DNA of 39,490 nt from contig NZ_JAAFZA010000082.1 in the NCBI RefSeq assembly GCF_015356865.1, positions 1 to 39,490 of the forward strand, written 5' to 3'. Positions 16,110 through 23,952 of the stretch are shown in pieces. The first letter of the stretch is position 1, and each line of letters begins with the position of its first letter. A program made the translations under genes and the position numbers. This DNA comes from Catenulispora pinisilvae. GTDB taxonomy: Bacteria > Actinomycetota > Actinomycetes > Streptomycetales > Catenulisporaceae. The notes beneath the pieces were generated by a model, which saw nothing but the letters and a program-made list of their open reading frames with translations, did no database searches and was not told the DNA's origin.

Positions 16110-17156
16110 GTGAATCCGACTCGCGAACGAAACTCCGTCCGTCCGGCGGGCTGGCTCCGCCGACGCCGCCGCGCGGTGATACCGGTCGTCGCCGTCGCCG
16201 TCGGCCTGACCGCCGCCGGCGCCGCGATCGCCGTCGCCGCGCGCCACAGCGACCAGCGGCCCGCGCTCACGTCCGCGACGACGTCCGCGCCGGCGTCCGA
16301 GGCGGCATCCGCGTTCCAGCCCGCTCCGGCGCCGGTCTCCACCGACCTCGGCTCCGGGGTGACGCTGCCGTGGCCGGCGCAGGGTCAGGCGGCTGTCGAG
16401 GTCGAGGGGCTCGGCAGCCTGGGCACCAACGGGGAGCAGAAGCCGGTCCCGATCGCGAGCGTCACCAAGGTGATGACCGCCCTGGTCGTGCTGGCGGACC
16501 ACCCGCTGGACGGCGACGATCAGGGCCCGATGATCACCGTCGACGCCAAGGCCGCGAGTGAGGCCTCTGATCCGGAGCAGTCGACGGTGCGGGTGGCCGC
16601 GGGCCAGAGGTTCAGCGAGCACGACCTGCTGGAGATGATGCTGATCCCGTCCGGCAACAACATCGCCCGGCTGCTGGCCCGCTGGGACGCCGGGAACGAG
16701 CACGCCTTCGTCGCGAAGATGAACGACGCCGCGCGCCGCCTGGGCATGACCGACACCACCTACACCGGTGCCAGCGGCTACGAGGAGTCGACCAAGAGCA
16801 CGGCGGTCGATCAGCTCAAGCTCGCCAGGAAGGCGATCACCGACCCGGTCTTCGACCGCATCGTCGCGATGCCCACGGCCACGGTGCCCGGCCTGCGCAG
16901 CCGCCTGTTCAACACCAACACCCTGCTCGGTGCGGACGGCGTGGTCGGTATGAAGACCGGTTCGAGCACCCCAGCCGGCGGCGCTTTGATGTGGGCGGCG
17001 CGGCAGTCCGACGCCGACGGCAAGACGCACCTGGTGCTCGGCGTCGTCCTTCAGCAGCGTCAGGGCTCCACGTCGAACGACGACCTGCGGGCCGTGCTGG
17101 CCAACAGCAGGACCCTGATCCAGGGTGTGGCCCAGGCAGTCGCCTCGATGCACTGA
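16110..17156 (+). CDS. Serine D-alanyl-D-alanine carboxypeptidase (S11, PBP5/DacC-like)
   Basis: 348 residues. After a basic start there is one hydrophobic anchor or uncleaved signal (about 23-44), then a Ser/Ala/Pro linker and the penicillin-binding domain. All three S11 motifs are present: SxxK (SVTK, Ser117/Lys120), SxN (SGN, 181-183) and KTG (282-284). The small C-terminal beta domain of PBP5 is missing, as in many actinomycete members. It trims the terminal D-Ala from wall pentapeptides on the outer face of the membrane. The GTG directly abuts a GGAGG, which is too close to serve it, so the true start may be a later GTG (codon 23). Sharing a strand with the two-component system, it may be its target. 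Confidence 0.85.
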   Translation: MNPTRERNSVRPAGWLRRRRRAVIPVVAVAVGLTAAGAAIAVAARHSDQRPALTSATTSAPASEAASAFQPAPAPVSTDLGSGVTLPWPAQGQAAVEVEGLGSLGTNGEQKPVPIASVTKVMTALVVLADHPLDGDDQGPMITVDAKAASEASDPEQSTVRVAAGQRFSEHDLLEMMLIPSGNNIARLLARWDAGNEHAFVAKMNDAARRLGMTDTTYTGASGYEESTKSTAVDQLKLARKAITDPVFDRIVAMPTATVPGLRSRLFNTNTLLGADGVVGMKTGSSTPAGGALMWAARQSDADGKTHLVLGVVLQQRQGSTSNDDLRAVLANSRTLIQGVAQAVASMH

Positions 17157-17196
17157 GAACACAATGAGGGGCTGCAATGAGGGATGCGCTGAGGAC
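17147..17196 (+). repeat. Stop-codon-spanning duplication after the carboxypeptidase
   Basis: GATGCACTGAGAAC (17147-17160, containing the TGA stop) recurs as GATGCGCTGAGGAC (17183-17196), 12 of 14 identical. AATGAGGG also occurs twice between them. Confidence 0.55.
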
Positions 17197-17211
17197 CCGG
17201 GCGCCGCGGCG

Positions 17212-18342
17212 TCAGCGCGAGTTCCCGTGGTTCGGAACGCTCAGCTTCACCTCGTACCCGCCGTCAGCGGTCGGCCCGGCGTGCAGCGTTCCGTCCAGCA
17301 GCTCGGCGCGTTCCCGCAGCCCGATCAGGCCCTGCTGCGAGCCGGGCAGGGCTAGCGAGGGACGCGTCGCGGGAGTGTTGGCGACCGTCACCCCATACGC
17401 GTCCGGCCCGTGCCACAGCCGCACGGTCGCGCTCGCGCCGGGCGCGTGTTTGCGAACGTTGGTCAGCGCTTCCTGCACCGTGCGATACACCGTGCGCTGT
17501 GCGGGAGTGCCGACGGACGCCGGGAGCTCCCCGGTCAGCTCGGCCGGAATCCCGCTGGACGCCACCAGCCGTTGAAGGTCGGCCAGGGTCGGCTGGGGCG
17601 TGAGTTCGGTGGTGCGGCCGCCGGAGGCGCGCAGCAGCGTCACCATGTGCCGTAGTTCTTCCAGGGTTTTGACGGCCAGGGAGCGGATGGTCTGTGCGCC
17701 GTCCCGGCCGACCGGGTCCTGAGTCGCGATCTGGAGCGCGCCGGCCTGCACCGCGATCAGGCTGACCTGGTGCGAGACCACGTCGTGCATCTCCCGGGCC
17801 AGCTGTGCGCGCTCGCGGGTCACCACGGCCTGCGCGTGCAGCAGCTGCTCGTGCTCGCGGGCCTGCTCGATCTCGGCCAGCCGGGCCCGCAGGTCGCGCT
17901 GAGTCTGGACGAGCTGGCCCAGCAGGACCGGCGCGGCGGCGGCGGTGAGTGCGTAAGCGAAGTAGATGACGGTCCACAACTGGGGGTCCGAAGCGCTCCC
18001 CTTGAACGACGAGGGCACGGCGGAGGCGACGGCCGAGGCCAGGGCCGCCACGACCAGCAGGCGCCGGTTGCGGGATTGCTCGGCCAGCGTGAACAGCGAC
18101 GCCAGCGGGGCGAAGACGATGTCCAGGACGCAGTTGGCGGGCAGGGTCAGCAGCAGCGCCACCCACGGCAGCCGCCGCCGGACCACCAGCCCGGCGACGG
18201 ACAGCACGGCCAGGACCCAGACCAGCGCCGAGGCGCCCTCGCCCGACAGGCTGACCCAGGTGTCCAGCGCGGAGACCACGATGATCACGGCGTCCACCGC
18301 GGGCAGCGGGATCCGGGCCCACCACTGCCGGGAGGCGTTCAT
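17212..18342 (-). CDS. NarL-family sensor histidine kinase
   Basis: 376 residues. The N-terminal half has about five hydrophobic segments (residues 15-145) and no large external domain, so it probably senses the membrane or a membrane ligand. A coiled linker (about 146-180) leads to the HisKA_3 domain with His186 (AREMHDVVSHQVSLIAVQAG). The catalytic domain has the N box (VQEALTNVRKHAPG) and a G2 box (QQGLIGLRERAELLDG). It pairs with the response regulator upstream on the same strand (18496-19164), 153 bp apart. A start at 18342 is supported by GGAG about 10 bases upstream. The signal is unknown. Confidence 0.88.
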   Translation of the reverse strand: MNASRQWWARIPLPAVDAVIIVVSALDTWVSLSGEGASALVWVLAVLSVAGLVVRRRLPWVALLLTLPANCVLDIVFAPLASLFTLAEQSRNRRLLVVAALASAVASAVPSSFKGSASDPQLWTVIYFAYALTAAAAPVLLGQLVQTQRDLRARLAEIEQAREHEQLLHAQAVVTRERAQLAREMHDVVSHQVSLIAVQAGALQIATQDPVGRDGAQTIRSLAVKTLEELRHMVTLLRASGGRTTELTPQPTLADLQRLVASSGIPAELTGELPASVGTPAQRTVYRTVQEALTNVRKHAPGASATVRLWHGPDAYGVTVANTPATRPSLALPGSQQGLIGLRERAELLDGTLHAGPTADGGYEVKLSVPNHGNSR

Positions 18343-18465
18343 CGCGGCATCACTCCATCCGCCAGCACGCCGTCACGCGGTCATGCCGGTGTGGCGACTG
18401 TGCCCACTGTGCCAACCGCACCGACCGCCCGCGTGGCAGTGCGGTCGGCGCGGTGTGGAACACCC

Positions 18466-18507
18466 TCACCGGTACTCGCGCGGCGCGGAACAGCCTCACC
18501 GGTACTC
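18466..18507 (-). repeat. Stop-codon-spanning 14-bp duplication after the response regulator
   Basis: On the minus strand GAGTACCGGTGAGG (18507-18494) encodes the last residues and TGA of the regulator. The identical 14 bases recur at 18479-18466, and partly matching bases extend the similarity. Confidence 0.75.
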
Positions 18508-19164
18508 ACCGCCGGTGTCCGTCAGCAGCCCGGCGCGCTGGGCCAGCAGCGCGGCCTGGACCCGGCTGGTCACCCGCAGCTTGCTGAGGATGGCGCTGAC
18601 ATGGTCCTTCACAGTGCCGGTACTCAGGTGGACCCGCGCGCCGATCTCCGCGTTCGACAGGCCCTCGGCGACCAGCAGCAGGACGTCGCGCTCCCGCTCG
18701 GTCAAGCCGCCGATGCGGGTCAGCGCCTCGTCCTCGGCCGGGTCGGCGGTCGGGAATGCGCGGACCATCGCGTGCGAGGCCTTGGGCGACATGACGATCC
18801 CGCCGGCCGCCAGGGTGCGCACCAGCTGAGCCAGCTGCGCCGGATCGGTGTCCTTGAGCAGGAAGCCCGCGGCGCCGGAGCGCAGCGCGGTGAGGACGTA
18901 CTCGTCGGTGTCGAACGTCGTCAGCATCGCCACCACCGGCGGCTCGGGGAACGCCTGTAGACCGCGCAGCACGGTCAGCCCGTCCACGTCCGGCATCCGG
19001 ATGTCCAGCAGCACCACGTCCGGACGCTGCTCGCGCACGGTCTCCAGCGCCTCGCCGCCCACCGCCGTGGCGACGACCTCGATGTCCTCGGCGGCGTTGA
19101 GGATCAACTCGAAGCCGGAGCGGATGAGCGCTTCGTCGTCCACGACCACTACGCGGATCACCAA
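18496..19164 (-). CDS. NarL/LuxR-type response regulator
   Basis: 222 residues. The receiver domain has DDE near residue 9-11, phospho-acceptor Asp54 (VVLLDIRMPD), Thr in MLTTFD and Lys in FLLKDTDP. The LuxR-type helix-turn-helix is at about 155-215 (LTERERDVLLLVAEGLSNAE, then GTVKDHVSAILSKLRVTSR). It is the partner of the NarL-family kinase encoded downstream. The kinase/regulator pair resembles DesKR-like systems of actinomycetes, which commonly answer envelope stress; the target here is not visible. It diverges from the SDR-fold gene at 19410, with a 245-bp gap that holds both promoters. Confidence 0.9.
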   Translation of the reverse strand: MVIRVVVVDDEALIRSGFELILNAAEDIEVVATAVGGEALETVREQRPDVVLLDIRMPDVDGLTVLRGLQAFPEPPVVAMLTTFDTDEYVLTALRSGAAGFLLKDTDPAQLAQLVRTLAAGGIVMSPKASHAMVRAFPTADPAEDEALTRIGGLTERERDVLLLVAEGLSNAEIGARVHLSTGTVKDHVSAILSKLRVTSRVQAALLAQRAGLLTDTGGEYR

Positions 19165-19409
19165 TGTTCCCTTCGACCGGGCTGAGACTTGTCGTTCCTG
19201 AGGCTAAGGCCGCCGCGCCGCCGCACCACGGCGCCGGGCGGCAGAGTAGCCATTCGGCGTGTCCTCTCCAGCCGTTCGGCGGGGCGGGACATTAATACCC
19301 TTACCGTATCGACAGGGACCGGATCGGTCCTTCAGCGCAGCTCCGCTCCCGTGTTGACTGGCAAGCAGCCGATGACTGGCAACCACCCGATCGCCCAAGG
19401 AGACCCGCC

Positions 19410-20069
19410 ATGAACAAGGGATCCGCACTCATCGTCGGCGTCGGCCCGGGCCTGGGCCTGGCACTCGCCCAGGCCTTCTCCCAGGACGGCCACCCGGTCG
19501 CCCTGATCGGCCGCAACCGCGAGCGGCTGACGCAGTACGCCTCCACGCTGGCCGCCGAGGGCCGCACCGCACGCCCCTTCCAGGCCGACGCCGCCGACGC
19601 CGACCAGCTTCAGTCGGTCTTGCGGGACGCCGTCGACACGCTGGGCGCGCCGGAGATCCTGATCTACAACGCCGCCCGCCTCGCCCCCGACACCCCCGTC
19701 GAGCTGGACGCCGACGCCTTCGCGCACCGGCTCGCGGTGAACGTCACCGGCGCCGTGGCCGCGACCCGCACCGTCCTGCCGCTCCTGGCGCACGGCCGCG
19801 GAACCCTGCTGTTCACCGGCGGCGCCTTGGCGCTGCACCCCTCCCCCGAACGCGTATCACTATCGGTCGGCAAGGCCGCACTGCGCGCCTACGTCCAAAG
19901 CCTGCACGAGTTCCAGAAGGGGACCGACGTGCACGTGACCACCGTGACCATCGCCGGCGTCATCGGCGGCGACGACCCGCGCTTCGCTCCGAAGGCTCTG
20001 GCCGACGCCTATCTGGATCTGCATCACCAGCCGCGGGACCAGTGGCAGGCCGAACTCCTCTACAGCTGA
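19410..20069 (+). CDS. SDR-fold protein lacking the catalytic Tyr
   Basis: 219 residues, with a strong ribosome binding site (AAGGAG, 8 bases upstream). The Rossmann nucleotide site is clear (VGVGPGLGLALA, 9-20; IGRNRERL, 33-40), as is the NAA-type motif (YNAARLAP). In the active site the YxxxK motif reads L-S-V-G-K (151-155), so the catalytic Tyr is Leu, and the usual Ser before it is replaced (LLFTGGAL). It can probably still bind NAD(P), but classical dehydrogenase chemistry is doubtful. Relatives with the SLSVGKAALR motif exist in actinomycetes, so this is a subfamily trait. It lies just upstream of the MerR-methyltransferase gene on the same strand. Confidence 0.75.
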   Translation: MNKGSALIVGVGPGLGLALAQAFSQDGHPVALIGRNRERLTQYASTLAAEGRTARPFQADAADADQLQSVLRDAVDTLGAPEILIYNAARLAPDTPVELDADAFAHRLAVNVTGAVAATRTVLPLLAHGRGTLLFTGGALALHPSPERVSLSVGKAALRAYVQSLHEFQKGTDVHVTTVTIAGVIGGDDPRFAPKALADAYLDLHHQPRDQWQAELLYS

Positions 20070-20118
20070 ATACCCAGTGCTTGACCCTCACGCAACGTCA
20101 GACGGCATAGTCAGGGCC

Positions 20119-21234
20119 GTGGAAGAGCACCTGACCGTGGGACGCGTGGCCGACCTGGCCGCGGTGACCGTCCGCACCCTGCATCACTACGACGAGATCG
20201 GCCTCGTGCAGCCCTCGGCCCGCACCGCGGCCGGGTACCGGGCGTACTCGGCGGGTGACGTGGAGCGGCTGCGCGAGGTCCTGGCCTACCGACGGCTGGG
20301 GTTCGGGCTGCGGGAGGTCGCCGACCTGGTCGGTGACCCGTCCACGGATGCCGTCGCGCATCTGCGCCGGCTGCGCGGTCTGCTGCTGGAGCAGCGGGAG
20401 CGCGCCGACGCCATGGTGGCGGCGATCGACAGGGAACTAGCGGCACGTGCGAAGGGGATGACTGTGACGCCTGAGGAACAGCTGGAGATGTTGGGCGCGA
20501 AACTCTACGACGCGATCGGCGGCGCGTACCCCGCGACCCGGCGCACCGATCCGCGGATCGCCGCGCAGATCTGGGACGCGCTCGGGGATGCGGAGACTGT
20601 GTTGAACGTCGGGGCCGGTACCGGTTCCTACGAACCGGTGGACCGCGACGTGACCGCCGTGGAGCCGTCGGCGGTCATGCGGGGACAGCGTCCGGCCGAC
20701 GCGGCGCCATGCGTGGCCGCCGCCGCGGAACACCTGCCGTTCGAGGACCAGTCCTTCGACGCGGCGATGGCCATCTCGACCGTGCACCACTGGAGCGACC
20801 CGATCGCCGGGCTGCGGGAGCTGCGCCGCGTCGCGCGGCGGGTAGTGGTGCTCACCTTCGACGCCAGCTCGCGCGGGTGGCAGGACCGGTTCTGGCTCAC
20901 CCGCGACTACCTGCCCGAGTTCGCCGGCGTCCTCGCCGACTTCCCGCCGCTGCCCGGGATGGCCGACGCGATCGGGGCGCGTACGGAGCCGGTCCCGATC
21001 CCGTGGGACTGCGCCGACGGACTGTTCGAAGCGTATTGGCGCCGGCCCGAGGCATATCTGGAGGATCCGGTGCGGCGGGCGGTGTCGGTGTGGACGCGGG
21101 TCGGACCGGAGCCGGAGCGACGGGCCATCCGGCATCTCGGCGACGATCTCGCCTCCGGCCGCTGGGCCGAGCGGAACCGGGAGCTCACCGAGCTTGAGGC
21201 CGCGGACTTCGGGCTGCGGCTGCTGGTGGCCTGA
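20119..21234 (+). CDS. MerR regulator fused to a class I SAM methyltransferase
   Basis: 371 residues from the GTG at 20119, chosen because MerR proteins begin right before the LTVGRVADLAAV helix; a GTG at 20077 would add 14 residues. Residues 4-70 form the MerR winged helix (TVRTLHHYDEIGLVQPSART, then GYRAYSAGDVERLREVLAYR). Residues 75-110 are the dimerisation coiled coil. A short TipA-like piece follows (GMTVTPEEQLEMLG). From about 140 the protein is a Rossmann methyltransferase with motif I (VLNVGAGTGSYE), an acidic motif II (TAVEPSAVM) and AEHLPFEDQSFDAAMA. A stand-alone paralogue of this second half is encoded at 33429-34202. It could sense or modify a small molecule and regulate genes in response. 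Confidence 0.85.
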   Translation: MEEHLTVGRVADLAAVTVRTLHHYDEIGLVQPSARTAAGYRAYSAGDVERLREVLAYRRLGFGLREVADLVGDPSTDAVAHLRRLRGLLLEQRERADAMVAAIDRELAARAKGMTVTPEEQLEMLGAKLYDAIGGAYPATRRTDPRIAAQIWDALGDAETVLNVGAGTGSYEPVDRDVTAVEPSAVMRGQRPADAAPCVAAAAEHLPFEDQSFDAAMAISTVHHWSDPIAGLRELRRVARRVVVLTFDASSRGWQDRFWLTRDYLPEFAGVLADFPPLPGMADAIGARTEPVPIPWDCADGLFEAYWRRPEAYLEDPVRRAVSVWTRVGPEPERRAIRHLGDDLASGRWAERNRELTELEAADFGLRLLVA

Positions 21235-21314
21235 GCTCGCGCTTGCTGGTGGCCTGAGGTCGCGGTTGCTCGTTGCTTGAGCTCGCGGTTTCTAGTGGCC
21301 TGAGCTGGGGCTTT
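21224..21314 (+). repeat. 23-bp tandem repeat starting inside the gene end
   Basis: About four units of 23 bases: 21224-21246, 21247-21269, 21270-21292 and a partial one from 21293. The first holds the last codons and TGA of the MerR-methyltransferase gene (TGGTGGCCTGAGCTCGCG), and later copies repeat the TGGCCTGAG core with mismatches. Confidence 0.8.
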
Positions 21315-21375
21315 GTCTTCCACCCAGCATTTTTCGGTACACGGACGATATGCGTCGGCTCGTACTATCGGGATC

Positions 21376-22074
21376 ATGCGCGTGCTAGTCGTCGAGGATG
21401 AGCTCTACATGGCCGAGGCCATCCGGGATGGTCTCCGTCTGGAAGCGATCGCAGCCGACCTCGCCGGTGACGGCGACACCGCGCTGGAGCTGCTGAGCGT
21501 CAACTCCTATGACCTCGCGGTGCTCGACCGCGACATCCCCGGGCCCTCCGGCGACGAGATCGCCGAGCGCATCATCGCCTCCGGCAGCGGCATGCCGATC
21601 CTCATGCTGACCGCCGCCGACCGGCTGGACGACAAGGCCTCCGGGTTCGGGCTGGGCGCCGACGACTATCTGACGAAGCCCTTCGACCTGCGGGAGCTGG
21701 TACTTCGGCTCAGGGCCCTGGACCGGCGGCGCGCGCACAACAGGCCGCCGGTCCGGGAGATCGCGGGGCTGAAGCTGGACCCGTTCCGCCGCGAGGTCTT
21801 CCGCGACGGCCGCTACGTCGCGCTCACCCGGAAGCAGTTCGCAGTGCTCGAAGTCCTCATCGCGGCCGAGGGCGGGGTGGTCAGCGCCGAGGAGCTGCTG
21901 GAGGGGGCGTGGGACGAGAACGCGGATCCGTTCACCAACGCCGTGCGGATCACCGTCTCGGCGTTGCGCAAGCGGCTCGGCGAGCCCTGGGCGATCGCGA
22001 CCGTGGCCGGGGTCGGCTACCGCATCGACGCGACCGGCGGCGACGAAAGAACAGTGGGGGCAGCGCATGGATAG
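21376..22074 (+). CDS. vanR: VanR, response regulator of glycopeptide resistance
   Basis: 232 residues. From memory it is very close to VanR of Streptomyces coelicolor: the strings VNSYDLAVLDRDIPGPSGDE, LTAADRLDDKASGFGLGADD, RRRAHNRPPVREIAGLKLDP and NAVRITVSALRKRLGEPW are characteristic. Phospho-acceptor Asp51, Thr79 and Lys101 are present, and the OmpR winged helix is complete. It should activate the vanHAX operon and its own promoter. I chose the ATG at 21376 because it matches the family start (MRVLVVEDE). Its stop overlaps the vanS start by eight bases. Its partner kinase is broken, so its phosphorylation would depend on other donors, such as acetyl phosphate. Confidence 0.93.
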   Translation: MRVLVVEDELYMAEAIRDGLRLEAIAADLAGDGDTALELLSVNSYDLAVLDRDIPGPSGDEIAERIIASGSGMPILMLTAADRLDDKASGFGLGADDYLTKPFDLRELVLRLRALDRRRAHNRPPVREIAGLKLDPFRREVFRDGRYVALTRKQFAVLEVLIAAEGGVVSAEELLEGAWDENADPFTNAVRITVSALRKRLGEPWAIATVAGVGYRIDATGGDERTVGAAHG

Positions 22075-22869
22075 GGCCCCGGGCTGGAGCATCCGCCTCA
22101 AACTCACCCTCAGCTACGCCCGGTCTGGTCATGCTCGCCGGCTCGCTGCTCATAGCGGTGGCGTGGGTGTTCGCGCTGCGCTGGCTGCCGAAGCACGACG
22201 ATCCCAACGCCGTCATAAGGGCCCACCCGGGCTCGATAGTCGTCATGACCGGGCCCACCCGCAGCCAGCTCATGACCGGCTTCGCCCCCGCCGCGGTCGT
22301 GGCGCTGGTCTTCCTGCTCCTGCTGGGTCTGATCGGCGGGTGGCTAGGCGCTCCTGGTGCTCAGCCGCGCCAATCAGGGCACGTTCCAGCGCGGCGAGGT
22401 CGATCTGTCGCTGGTCGCCGAAGAAGCCGCCGAGATCATGCTCCCGCTCGCCGAGAAGAAGGGCGTCCTCGTGGAGACGGCCGGCGAGATGGCGGCCGCT
22501 GTGGGGTCCCAGGCGCTTCTCCAGCAGCTGGGGACGAATCTGGTGCACAACGCGATCGTGCACAATCTGCCCGGGCGCGGCCGGGTGTGGGTGAGGACCG
22601 CCGTCAGCCCCGAAGGCGTGGAACTGAGCGTGGAGAACACCGGCGAGGTCCTGACCGCGGAATCGGTGTCCACGCTCACCGAACCGTTCCAGCGCGGCAC
22701 CGAGCGCATCTACGGCGACCAGGCGGGCGTCGGCTTGGGCCTGGCGATCGTGAAGAGCATCGCCGTGGCGCACGGCGGGTCGGTCGCACTCACCCCGCGG
22801 ACCGCCGGCGGGCTGTGTGTGACGGTCCGGCTGCCCGCCGCGCCGCATGCCGCGCTTGTCCCTCACTAA
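22067..22869 (+). pseudogene. vanS: vanS sensor kinase, frameshifted and internally deleted
   Basis: Three frames are needed to read this gene. Frame 1 from ATG 22067 gives MDRAPGWSIRLKLTLSYA. An extra C in the CCC run at 22119-22121 shifts reading to LVMLAGSLLIAVAWVFALRW and on to LVFLLLLGLIGGW at about 22343. The next codons belong to a third frame, from about 22348, reading ALLVLSRANQGTFQRG and the complete ATPase domain (TNLVHNAIVHN N box, VGLGLAIVKS G2 box). Compared with S. coelicolor VanS, roughly 100-130 residues are lost between TM2 and the end of the HisKA domain. That loss includes HAMP and the phospho-acceptor His. The kinase cannot work. Confidence 0.88.
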
Positions 22870-22988
22870 GCGTGAGAACAGAAATAACCAATAGAGTCAA
22901 CGGTTTCCCGACGTTTGTTTTAATTTCCGGCGCGTGATACTTCCTGTGGACGTTCGCCGTCCTCAGTTCGCGCGAAAGGGAAATCGCC

Positions 22989-23864
22989 ATGACCGAGACC
23001 CTGTGGCACATCGATCAACGCTGCACCAATTGCGACGTGGCCCGGCAGTACGCACCGGAACTCGTCGCCGAGGTGGACGGCCTGTCAACGGTCGTCCGCC
23101 AGCCGGGTACCCAGGCCGAGGAAGCGGCGCTGTACGCGGCGGCGTTCGCCTGTCACACGCGATCGATCCGGCGCGGCGCACGAGGATTGGACCCGGCGCA
23201 CGATCCGTTCCCGCTGCCGCTGACCGAGCACGTGTATCTGTGCGGACACAACTCGCCGCACACCGCCGGCGCCAACGCCTACCTGCTGCGCCGGCCGGCC
23301 GGAAACCTCATGATGATCGACACGCCGCGCTTCAGCCGTGCCCTGGCCGAGAAATACGCCGCGCTCGGACCGGTGACCGACATACTTCTCACCCACCGGG
23401 ACCACGCCGCGCACGGCCGCGAGTACGCCGACCGGTTCGGCGCCCGCCTGTGGATCCACGAGGGCGACCTGGCCGCCGCACCCGACGCCGACCACGTCCT
23501 GCGCGGCACCGAGCCGACGCCGATCGCCGACGGCGTGATCGCGCACCCGCTGCCCGGGCACACCCTGGGCAGCGTGCTCTACGTCGCCGACGACACCTAC
23601 TGCTTCAGCGGCGACAGCATGTACTGGTCCAGGAGTTTGGCCGACCTCGCCGTGGCCGAGTCGGTCACCTGGTACTCCATCACCGAACTGGCCGCGTCGC
23701 TGGCCCGCACGGCGCCGCGGCTGCGCTTCGCGTGGATACTCCCCGGCCACGGCGACCGCAAGCAGCTGCCGCCCGAGGAGTTCGCCCGGCGCGTCCAGGA
23801 CTTGGCCGAGCACACCGCGCGCCTCAGGCCGCGACCCATCGACTTCGCCGCCGTGCGGTGGTGA
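22989..23864 (+). CDS. Ferredoxin-like domain fused to metallo-beta-lactamase-fold hydrolase
   Basis: 291 residues with an AAAGGGA binding site. Residues 1-65 form a small ferredoxin-like segment with Cys12, Cys15 (RCTNC) and Cys55 (FACHTRSI), in the place where relatives may hold an Fe-S cluster. The metallo-beta-lactamase fold follows: THRDHAAHG (about 135-143) replaces the classical HxHxDH, then PLPGHTLGSVL, FSGDSM and LPGHGDR supply metal ligands. Proteins of this design occur widely in actinomycetes and cyanobacteria without a known substrate. It sits between the vanS relic and vanX, in the place where S. coelicolor has vanJ and vanK. The A/T-rich 119-bp leader (22870-22988) probably has its own promoter. 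A link to resistance is only positional. Confidence 0.8.
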   Translation: MTETLWHIDQRCTNCDVARQYAPELVAEVDGLSTVVRQPGTQAEEAALYAAAFACHTRSIRRGARGLDPAHDPFPLPLTEHVYLCGHNSPHTAGANAYLLRRPAGNLMMIDTPRFSRALAEKYAALGPVTDILLTHRDHAAHGREYADRFGARLWIHEGDLAAAPDADHVLRGTEPTPIADGVIAHPLPGHTLGSVLYVADDTYCFSGDSMYWSRSLADLAVAESVTWYSITELAASLARTAPRLRFAWILPGHGDRKQLPPEEFARRVQDLAEHTARLRPRPIDFAAVRW

Positions 23865-23875
23865 TCCCGGAAGCG

Positions 23876-23918
23876 CGTCGCCGTCGTCGTCGCCACCACC
23901 ACCGTCGTCGTCGTCGTC
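23876..23918. repeat. GTC/ACC trinucleotide run
   Basis: The short stretch between the hydrolase stop and the vanX end consists of GTC triplets, a CCA/ACC block and more GTC triplets. It lies between convergent genes and is prone to slippage. I see no hairpin with a loop typical of a terminator. Confidence 0.7.
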
Positions 23919-23920
23919 AG

Positions 23921-23952
23921 TAAACGATCGGGAAGTATTAAGCGATCGGGAA
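23921..23952 (-). repeat. Duplication of the vanX 3' end
   Basis: On the minus strand TTCCCGATCGCTTA (23952-23939) carries the last codons of vanX and two bases of its TAA stop. A near copy TTCCCGATCGTTTA lies just downstream (23934-23921), 13 of 14 identical, with TAC in place of TAA. Confidence 0.65.

Noticed and set aside
23876..23918. Triplet run as a CRISPR-like or coding element
   Set aside because: Units are three bases long without spacers and lie in a short gap between convergent stops.
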